A stretch of 64,000 bases of DNA, from positions 635,308 to 699,307 of the forward strand of contig JAVLUZ010000154.1 in NCBI GenBank assembly GCA_036768485.1, in the 5' to 3' direction. Below, piece after piece: positions 1 to 10,400 of this stretch. Within the stretch, counting starts at the first letter, position 1. Every line of letters starts with the position of its first letter. The notes beneath the pieces were generated by a model. The model searched no databases, was not told the origin of the DNA, and saw only the letters and a program-made list of their open reading frames with translations. Position numbers and translations under genes: made by a program. The stretch comes from Mermis nigrescens (Eukaryota; Nematoda; Enoplea; Mermithida; Mermithidae).

Positions 1-1697
1 AAATTATATTGATTTCTGGGGGGTATTCAACTTCTGGGAGTTGCATTCCCCCACGAAACCCCCTTCCCCCTCCAACCCCTACGTGTGGTTAGCAGCCGCT
101 GACTGTAAAGTAAATTTAAAATCTAGTTCGCAATTTTAGTAATGAAGAGGATATTTAAAAAATTGTTTTTTTATGAAATTTTACTATCCTATCAATACGT
201 CAATAAAAATGGAATGAAATTGAGTGTGTAACGCTTTGATTGTGTCACATTTTCAGTACGATTTTTACGTTGCGTCTACTAAGTTGAGAAAGTTTCAAAA
301 TAAATTGTATTTTGCAATAAATTTTTCGCTTATAAGGCACTGTATCTAAAAAATCAAGTGCACATTTCAAAAAACAAAAAAATTTGTAGAACTCCTTTCT
401 CTGCAATTTCGATGCATAAGATTGCTTCAAGCACTTATAGTGATTTGTTTACAGGCGGTTAAATAAAAAATATCAAAATTCAACATTTGTCTTACTGGTT
501 AGATGATTATTAAAAATTTTCTCGATGGCTTCAGCAAATAAGTGTAAAGAAATTAAGAGTTAGGTCCTGTAATCCGCAAGTCAAGGTTAGCATTTAACGA
601 AATAGGCCCCTCCGCAATCAGTATATAAAGATTTATGTTTTTTGTGTCAAATTTAAGACGCTCGTTACTAGATTCGCCATAAGTGTAAAATCATTTTAAA
701 AAGGGTGACTAATTTTCGATCATCTATCTTTTAAAAAGAGCGCACCTCCCAGATAGGTGCCGTGCACACCATACTGGTAGAAAAATCAGGATCAACCCCC
801 ATTCGAGAATCTGGCGTATTCCTCAGAAATCGATATACCAACAGCATTGAAATTGTTGGTGCTATTTTTGACAATTTCGCCCCATCGGACACCCCCTAGG
901 ATTTGGCCGCTGTCCACGTATGGTTAAGTGTCTCAAGATACCCAAGTATGTACGCGCAAGCGCACTACTACGATATTTATATAAATTAATTTTAGGCTGA
1001 TTCTGGCGGCGGATATGTGTGCAAAGAGAATGAAGACACATTATCATTGCTGATAGGCGTAATAAATGGTCGAATGATCAATAAATTAAGATTTGGTCGA
1101 AGAGTAAACTATTATTATTCGTACTCGGCTTTTTTACCGAATTACATTAATTGGGTTTACAAGAAAATCGATAATATCGATGATGACGAAGCGGTGACTT
1201 GCACCACGTGTTGGCTGTAAGCTTTTAGGACATCATCATGTCAAATTTGTTTCGCAGTCGTAAATGTCATTAGACTTCCGATTGATAAGAGATTTCATCA
1301 AATTTAATAAATTGCAACTTTGGAAGCTAAGTCGCAGTATCCAAAATTATTACGCTTTGCAACTGAATTCCAAGATCTTAATCTAATCTTTAGTGTAAAC
1401 TTTTCACAATTAGTAGGTATTAAGAAAATTCGCAGTCACGTCCGTCATCCTGATTTCATGGAAAAATCTTGATCTTACGGACATCATTTAGAAGATTCGA
1501 CCCTCGGCAACGCTGTTTAATTACAGATCATCTGCAGTGTGAACTACATACAACCACTCAGTGTAATTTAAGATTCGTACTCCCTATGTTACTTAGAACA
1601 TTTTTGAAAAACCGTTCTATTGTATTACTCTAGTGCTTAACTTATTCAGCAATGGAAGCCTTACACAACTGCACCAAACTTTGAGTTATATTCGTAA
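1..1697. other. Gene-free AT-rich stretch
   Basis: No ORF here looks like coding sequence. A fragment at about 860-930 resembles short GC-richer repeat pieces seen at 39840-39890 and 49430-49465 (the motif around CCCCATCGGAC). A motif at 720-758 (TATCTTTTAAAAA..CGCACC) recurs at 4965-4990 and, inverted, near 60205-60230. The GTGTAAA motif already appears at about 540 and 680. No gene is supported. Confidence 0.6.
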
Positions 1698-2517
1698 CTA
1701 GCAAGGAAAAATGCTCCGATGGAACAAAAAAGGTGAATATACTTGGGATTGTGAATTATCGAGGATGTAGAAGGAGGGGACTAGGAAAAATCTCCCTATG
1801 TTATATGCCAAAAATCGCAAAATATGTTAAAAATCAGAACTTTCTCTAAACAATGCAAAAAATCGAAGTATATTCTGCGGTCTTTAAAAAAACGTATTAT
1901 TTTAAAATAATTTTCTCTGATTGACATAATATCTTAAAAGCATATTACGTAATGCAACTTTTTTGCAGACTTCATTCAACTTTGAGTTGCTTAATAATGT
2001 GACTGAAAGTGAAATGCTGTTAACAAATCATAATTAAGTTGTTCGTGTTTCATTATTACTAAGCATGTCACTTATCAGATGCAGCCATTCTAAGTGTCAA
2101 AGTGCAAGCAATATTCAAATTATCAAAAAATTCATTAAAAAAGCAGCGAATTAGCAATGCAGTAGCTAAGCGAATTGAATGAAATAGTACATATCGATGC
2201 ATTCAAGACAATCGATGATATTGTTGGTTCAAAGCAGTAGGAAACACGGAAAGCTGACGTGCAACAGACCTTATGTAGATACTCTTTTACACATGTCTAC
2301 AACAATTGTTTACTAAACTTTTACATTTTTCAAAGGCCGCAGAATATACTTCGATTTTTGCATTGTTTAGAGAAAGTTCGATTTTTAACATATTTTGCGA
2401 TTTTTAACATATGACATAGGAAGATTTTTCTCAATCCCATCCTTTTACATCCTCGATAATTCACAATCCCAATTATATTCCCCTTTTTTGTTCTATCGGA
2501 GCATTTTTCTTTGCTAG
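1698..2517. mobile_element. Foldback/MITE-like element, copy 1
   Basis: The two ends are long inverted repeats of about 185 bp (roughly 1698-1885 and 2334-2517). Both start CTAGCAA(A/G)GAAAAATGCTC when read inward from their own end. The middle (about 450 bp) is AT-rich with no coding potential, so the element is non-autonomous. A second member lies at 61647-62299. No convincing target-site duplication is visible, so the superfamily is unassigned. Confidence 0.8.
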
Positions 2518-2639
2518 TACCCTACTTTTAATTAGCAAGATTTGGAAATACAATACTAGATTTCATTTACTGTGCGTTTCTTCTAATAATTGAATGGTTT
2601 AAACTTTACAAAGCTACTAGTTGTAGGAGAAACAAACAT

Positions 2640-3890
2640 TCTGATTAGTAATTCTTATGTTACGTAGAACATCCTGTAAAGAAATGTGCTTCCAAAACGT
2701 TCTAGAGCTAAAACTTAATTTACATTTTAAGCTTTACACAAGAGTGTAAAGAATTTTAGTAGGATTAATAATTTCGATATTGCTCTGACATAACGATCAG
2801 CATTTATTGAGAAATGAAACCTCTCTAATGTTCTAAGAACAAATTAACATTAGGTGTTAATCACTTTACACTACTCTTCATGCGCCCCTAGCAGACGTAT
2901 CCTATCTGTTTCCATATATATTTTACGACTTTAGGGAAAAAATAAGTTACTGTGAGTCTCTAGAATGAAGCTTATTATAAAGTGTAAACTTTACACTAGC
3001 AACGAGTGTAAAAGAAGATTTTAGTCGGATTTGTAAATTCGATATTACTCGGATATTACAATCAACATTCATGAAAAAATTACGTCTCTATAACGGTTTA
3101 ATGACAAATAGACACATATGTAAACCACTTTACATCACTGTTGAGTGTAAACAAGCGCGAACAGCTGACGTCCCTTATTTAATTCCATGTAAATTTTCAG
3201 ATTTCGGCAAAAAATTTAGGTTTTTAGCAAAGCTCTAGAATGAGGATAAATCACTTTGCATCACTGTTGAGTGTAAACAAACGCACCCAGCTGACATCCC
3301 TTGTTTGATTCCATGTAAATTTTCAGATTTCGGCAAAAAATTCCAGGTTTTTGCAAAAGCTCTAGAACGAAGATTAATTAGCACTTTAAACTTTACACAC
3401 ACCCGCCTAGTGTAAGAGGATTTTATTCGATTTGTAAATCTGATATTACTCGGATATTATTTTCAACATTTTTGAAAAAATTGCATGTCTCTACAATGGT
3501 CTGAGGACAAATAAACAATGAGTGTAAACTACTTTACATCAGTGTCGGATGTAAACAAACGCGCCTACGTGACGTCTCACATTTGATTCTTTGGAAATTT
3601 CTAGACTTCAGGAAAAAATTAGGTTTCTGGAATGCTCAAAAACGAAGATGAATACATATGTAGTGTAAACTTCATGTAAACACCTAGTGTAAAGAAGATT
3701 TTGGTTAGATTCGTAATTTTGATATTGTTCCGATATTACGATTAATATTTATGAAAAAAAATTAAGTCTCCATAATGTTCTATGGGCAAACTAACCATAG
3801 GTGTAAGCCACCTTACAACACTGTAGAGTGTAAATATATGCGCCAGACTGGCATATCAAATTTGGTTTCTGGTCAATTTCTAGACTTGAT
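2640..3890. repeat. Degenerate tandem array with GTGTAAA motifs
   Basis: Four diverged copies of a unit of about 260-280 bp can be followed from the landmark TTTTAGT..GATATTACTCGGATATTA at about 2755, 3015, 3420 and 3700. Each unit carries several GTGTAAA or TTTACAC heptamers. Within the array, a segment containing CCATGTAAATTTTCAG is itself duplicated (about 3184 and 3311). Noncoding in all frames. Confidence 0.75.
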
Positions 3891-5622
3891 ATTCGTGTCC
3901 CTGACTCATAACCGGAGAAGCAGGCAGCAAAAACAAGACAGAAACGCATTTTAAACACCAAATTTTTCACTTAACACTCGCTAAATATTAATGTATAGAC
4001 AATTTGCTTTGACATGCACCCCATATAAAGCACTTTATAACTATTCTATTGGACTTATCCCGACTTCTGGACGGAAAAAGTGGCGAACAAAAAACGCTAC
4101 AAAAAACGTATTTTCCATCATTTAGAACCCTGTAAACTTTAAAATTCCGTACCGAACTCCACGTTGAGTTTAGAGAAATTTGCGTTTGGTACAATTTGTA
4201 GCTTTTAAATCGTAGTACATTCCTGTGTGCCAATATTCTCTTGCAAAAATTATTTGGTATGATTTATTAATCAAAATTCAGAAAAAACGTGTTTTTTCGC
4301 CCATTTTTTACCTCTGATTTCGAACTTTACACCCCCATAAATAACTCAATATTGCATTTTTTAAATGCGGTTTGCTGCGATATGTAGCCCCTGAAAGGCA
4401 CTTCATTACTGCTGTATTCAATTTACCCGGACTCAAAAGCGGAAAAATTTAGCAGAGAAATCTTAGTTAAAATCCGTTTTTTACACCATCCAGCTAGAGT
4501 GTAAACTTTAAAACCCAGGATCTAACTCACCATAGAGCGTAAAAGACTTTGCTTATATGCAGAATGTAGCCCTTGATCCTCTCTACATTTCTGTCAGAAA
4601 ACATTTTGAAGAACCTCATAATTGGAGTTAGTATCAGACATAGGCAGGTTGAAAACTCGACCAAAATGTGCTTTTTCACCCCAGATTTTCGCACTCTTTA
4701 CACTGCCGTTCGATAAATAATGCGAATTTCAACAAACAAACAAAGTGTCAATCTGTAGAATTCATCCCTTCCATCTATCCTAATCTGTGTCAATCTATTC
4801 GAGTCAGTCAATACTCGAGTTGTCCGCATGCCGTCAGTAAAAAGGCCTCCAAAAATGCGTCCTATGTTATAACGTTACACAAAAACTTTACACCTTCTTT
4901 ACACAGCCAGTTTTGAGTTTCAAGAAAAACAACAAAAACACGGGCAGCGAATTTTTTTATTATCTATCTTTTAAAAAAACCGCACCTTCCAGAAGTGTCC
5001 CGTTATAGCTGTAGGGGGGGTGCCCAGGTGTTGGGGGTACCCAAGTATATTATAGGTCAAGTGAAGGAGCAATCCTGCTGATTATTCGGTTTACTTCTAT
5101 TTATATTCACTTTGAATTTACGATTCAAATTTGCAGCTTTAAATCAGCAGTTACAGTTACATCGATTTGACCCGCATTGTTAGCTTACTACCTACAGTGA
5201 AATGCTTTTTTTAGAAGCTCGATACGTTATGCAATCTATACCTTACCTGCCTAGAGCCTGCTTAAAAATTCTTAAATTTTTTCAAAACCAACATTCATTC
5301 AAATTAAATGAAAAGAGCGCTATATTTTTCTAAGAATCCACTTAAATTTTATCGTTTTCAATGCAAGTCTCTGTTAATCAAACCTTACCTGTGGATAATC
5401 CATATCAAATGGTCGATGGGTCCCCTCCCACTCGACCATATCAGATTCTGATGAAATTTAATGTTTCAATTAAATTTAAATTAAATAATTAAATTTAATG
5501 TAATTAAATTGAATGTCGTCATATCCTTTAAATTTGTTTTAAATTTACCAACATCCCTCCTTTTTTATTTAAATTCTTTTTTCTTTTTCATTCTTTTTCG
5601 CCTCAACTCTAATCAGCATTAT
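3891..5622. other. Gene-free stretch with scattered GTGTAAA motifs
   Basis: More diverged sequence of the same GTGTAAA/TTTACAC character continues to about 4915, followed by AT-rich DNA up to the LTR. The ORFs here are short and of simple composition. No gene is supported. Positions 5619-5622 (TTAT) are the left copy of the retrotransposon target duplication. Confidence 0.6.
5619..5622. repeat. Target-site duplication TTAT, left copy
   Basis: TTAT directly precedes the TG of the left LTR and recurs at 20224-20227 directly after the CA of the right LTR. A 4-bp duplication fits Ty3/Gypsy-type integration. Confidence 0.85.
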
Positions 5623-6686
5623 TGTAAATGTAGACGGTTCGATCTGGGTCTACAGAATCGTCACAGATACGAACCATGCTAACATCCACCCTCGAGATTT
5701 ACCTAGGTACGTAGGTACTTAAGTCTACGCTTAGTGCTGGCCCCGATCGCGCGGCTCTAAGGCTTTCGATCTTTGGACCCTTACAGACCTTACGGCTTCG
5801 ATCCCCTCAGCCCTAATATTGCTGGCTGCTTCTATGTCGGGTGATCTCAGCAGCTACGCCCTAAGACCTAAGGCTACCTACCTAGTCTCGGTAATTGCCG
5901 CGGAGGTCAGTTGACCTATCTCAAGCTCAAGTTGTAATTTAACTTATTTTCAATCAGTGCCTGATCAGAAATGTTTTGGTTCCTAATTTGTGTAGCACGC
6001 TGAACTATGAAAACAACAACGACGAGCTCTATGCTGATCAATCATCCTTAAAGATTAGATAATAATTTTGATCAATTTTTGGCTTGAGAAATAAGTTATG
6101 ATTTTCGAATGGAGAAAACTATCATACGGAATTTACCTATCAGTCCACTAGAAGGTGGAAGTCCTCGACGTGGGGATGATGGCCGACCTAACCCTCGGTA
6201 TAACCGAAACCACTGGGTTGGTTTTCTATACTTTTATTCGACGAATAACGCACGGCCTATAGCCGGGAAACAAAATACGCAAAAGAAAAACGATAATGTA
6301 CAGTCGAATAAACCGGCCAACGAAAAAACCAAACAAGCCAGAAAAAACTAATACGACCTTCAGTACACTGGCCTCAAGGGCCATTACAGTAAATTAAAAC
6401 AACGATCAATTTAACATAATACTGAAATGACTTTTATCTCAGATCGAAAGTTCTCGATTCACGTAAGCGGTATGCATTAAACAATTACTATTATCATACA
6501 CTTAGCTCTATGCTACCGGACAAGTATCTAAATGTTTTTTATTATTGAAAATTTGGGAAAATAATGGGAAGACCGAAGGCATAGCCCACAGTACACTATC
6601 ATAGATAGCTACTAGTATTGGCTATGTTATGGCTATTGCGAACTGCTAAGGCAGGTTCGCCTAAACGTGTAACTCTCGCAGTTACA
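5623..6686 (-). repeat. LTR at the left end (3' LTR of the minus-strand element)
   Basis: Matches 19159-20223 almost perfectly over its whole length. It starts TGTAAATG and ends GTTACA on the plus strand, so both strands have TG..CA ends. The only differences I found are a one-base indel (CGAAAGTTC here, CGAATAGTTC in the other) and CACG versus CACA a few bases later. It contains an 80-codon ORF on the opposite strand (6109-6351). Confidence 0.95.
6109..6351 (+). CDS. 80-codon antisense ORF inside the left LTR
   Basis: An ATG-to-stop ORF on the strand opposite to gag-pol, identical in both LTRs (see 19645-19887). The product is basic and polar, with proline/glycine/arginine near residues 15-30 (PLEGGSPRRGDDGRPNPR) and a lysine/asparagine/glutamine-rich tail. 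I do not recognise it. It may be a chance ORF, since LTR regulatory DNA is GC-richer and stop-poor here. Identity of the two copies follows from recent insertion and is not evidence of selection. Confidence 0.3.
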   Translation: MEKTIIRNLPISPLEGGSPRRGDDGRPNPRYNRNHWVGFLYFYSTNNARPIAGKQNTQKKNDNVQSNKPANEKTKQARKN

Positions 6687-6695
6687 CTCCCCCAC
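6687..6695 (-). promoter_or_regulatory. Polypurine tract (plus-strand primer)
   Basis: On the minus strand the sequence immediately before the 3' LTR reads GTGGGGGAG, then TGTAA of the LTR. A purine run touching the 3' LTR is the expected plus-strand priming site and confirms the minus orientation. A run of T on the same strand lies just upstream (6699-6708). Confidence 0.8.
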
Positions 6696-7476
<781 letters not shown>

Positions 7477-10400
7477 TTAATATTCGTCGCGGTACTTGGC
7501 CTTCGAGCCATACGATTTTCCGCGACGTCGTTGTCGTTGAAAATATTCCTGATCCGATTCCGGTTCGCGACGCGTATTCGAACGCTCGCGATACTGATAT
7601 GGCGATTGCCTACGCCCGTACAGATGTTGGCGTAAGCGGCGATGTGGATCGACGGGTCGATCGTCGTCCTCAAAATCGTCGTCGTCCTCGTAGTCGTCCG
7701 CGTAACGACGCGGTATGGGTGGCGTCGGAGTAAATAATTGCTCCGGCGTAAAACCGTAAGTTCGTTGTCGGGAAGGTTCGCGTGGACGCTGTTGTTGTTG
7801 CGTAACAGGCCACGGTTTTGGCAAAAGTGGACCCGGTCGAGGTTGTGGCTGATAACCCCCGGTGGCTGGTTGACTTTGCTCCAACGGTGATTGATACTGG
7901 TCCCATTGTTGACGTTGACGGGATTGCGACCGGCCCCGATGAGTTCCGCGGTTCGACTGTGGCGGACGGCGATATTCATAAGGCTGCTGCTGTCGCGAGC
8001 GCGACAGATGACCAGCATCGGCCTGAGAATACGCCTCGGAACGCTCACGCGATTCCGTGAATTGCTGCTGTTGCCGCGGTTGGGTCTGCGGTCTTGTGTA
8101 TTGCTGTACATGCGGTTTTACTTGTGTCTGTTGCTGTGCTTGTGATTGTGAACGATGGTGCGTTTGCGCATAGCGCTGCCGGGATGACTGCGGGTCTTGC
8201 CGCCTCGATCCCCTTTGGCCTAAACGCGCTTTTAACTTAGCTGCAACTTCAGCTTGAACGAGTCTTCTTACTCGTTGTTTTTCCAAATTCTTCAACCGAC
8301 GCAAAGTGTGCTCGGATTTAGTATCGTAAAAACGATTCAATTTTGCCTTGTGTTCGTCTTCTGGCATGTGACAAACTTCTGACGTCTCAGCAAGAGAACC
8401 GGCGGCGCGTAACTTCGTCGCACGCCGTGGCATTTCCGTAGCCAAATTCTCACGATCACGCTGCTCGATCGTCATGCGTGTTCGACGCATCGCAATTTGT
8501 GCTTCCAAGGAAAGATCGACTTCGGGCATATCAAGGCTCGCTGCGGATCCGCTTGGGTCCTGCGAGGATGCCTGTCGCCTTTCTTTACAAATTTTTTCCA
8601 ATTCGTCTCGTATTCGATGTTTGAGGTAAAATACAGATTTTTGACGACCTCGAAAACGATCGAACTGAGCCGGAACTTCAAGTGCCGGGTCGGTAGCTAA
8701 CCGAATTTGCCTAATCATGTTGTGTAAAACATGAGGACTTTTGATTCGTGCTGTTAAGTCCGGGAATTCCGGAAAAGCCTCACGTGGAGATGGCGTGTAA
8801 GATTCGCCAAGGAACGCTACGCGTAACATGCGACGCAGCTGTTCCGTCATACGCCAACCTATTCCGGCATTGCCATAGGCGTATGCGAAATAGTGGAATT
8901 TTCTATCCAGAAATTCCAAAAGCGCTGTAGCGCGCATGACGTCTATTGAAGAAAAGACCGTCATGTGTCGATACTCCGATTCATATAAAGACTGAAATTC
9001 TCGGAAAGTATCGAAAATATCGACCATCTGGCGTGTCGGTATTAGAATTGGCGCTAGATGATCCGGCGCTGGTGACATTCGATGCGGATATAAATCCGGA
9101 GAAATTTGATGTGTCACGCCGTCGATCACTTTGCTTGGTGCGTCAAGATGTGGGTGTACGACCAAATACTCGAGCGGAACCTCGTACAACATCATTCCGG
9201 TTGTGATAAAAAACCGAATGCGCACGAAGTATTGGTCGGGATAAAATAATCGATTAAATACGCTCATATCGCTGATGAACCTAGGTGCGGGCTCACGATC
9301 GGCATCAGCCAAAGGCTGTGCGAGCGTAGACCACACTAAAGGGCGCGAGGGCGAATCAGTCGAATTCGCGTACTGCAAATGGATTGCGTACACTCGATCG
9401 AAGTACACTTGAGCAGCTTCGACCAACTGATCGTACAAACGCGATCCTGCGACTTCACCCAAATAGGAACGTAAATCGTGCAGAACGACTGGCGCGATAA
9501 TGCACGGTGGTTCGCGCGTCATATTTTCCATCATTGTGAAAAAATGCTGTACGTAGCGCGAGCGATTTTGAATTCTAGCGCTATCATTCGCGGCCATTTG
9601 GTCGCGAATAGCTTGCACGTGCGCAGGTATTGCGACTTCCATATTTGATGGTTGGCTTTGCGTAGCCTGTGATTGCAAATTTGCCACGGTACTAGACACA
9701 CCCGTCATGGCCATAGGAGCCGTGAAACGAGTATCCGGTGCCGTCGTACCTTGTGACACGGGCTGAGTCGTTACTTGCGTGTATAATGCTACATGAGGTA
9801 CTTCGTGTGCGGCTAATGTACGTTGCGGTTGTGGCGGAAAACCGATAATGTCAGTCATGATGACATCTGGGTCAGCCTGCTGCTCTGCCCCGACCGGCTG
9901 AAGAGTCGGCAAAGGTCCGAGTGCACTGATACCCAAGGGAGCTTGTTGAACCGCCGCAAGCGATTGCGAGACAATCGGTTGCGAAACGGTAACAATCCCT
10001 TTTCGAGCCATTGCTCCGCGTGTTACGCGCGGTGGCGACACGTTAGCCTGTGTTTCCGCCTCGGTGTCAGATAACGCCATAACTAAACGTTTGGGAGATA
10101 AATCATCGTCTTCAGTGGAGATCGATGGTTCTACACCCAGCATAGGCGAATCGTATGGAATATCGGTTTGCGAAGAAAACACAGAAGCTGGTGTACTCGT
10201 ACTGGTTGGTTTTGACTTAGGTTCCGTGTCAGGCGCATTTACCGGGCCCGAAACTGTGTCGGCAACGGTTTGCGAAGCCTGCACTTGTAAGTCAGGATTG
10301 TCAAACACGTTAGCGTGAGCCAACGCTTCCGTTACTGAGGCAATGGTGGTGGCTGCCGCTATAGCTACTTGTTGTTGCGGAGCCGGGCAATAAAAATCCT

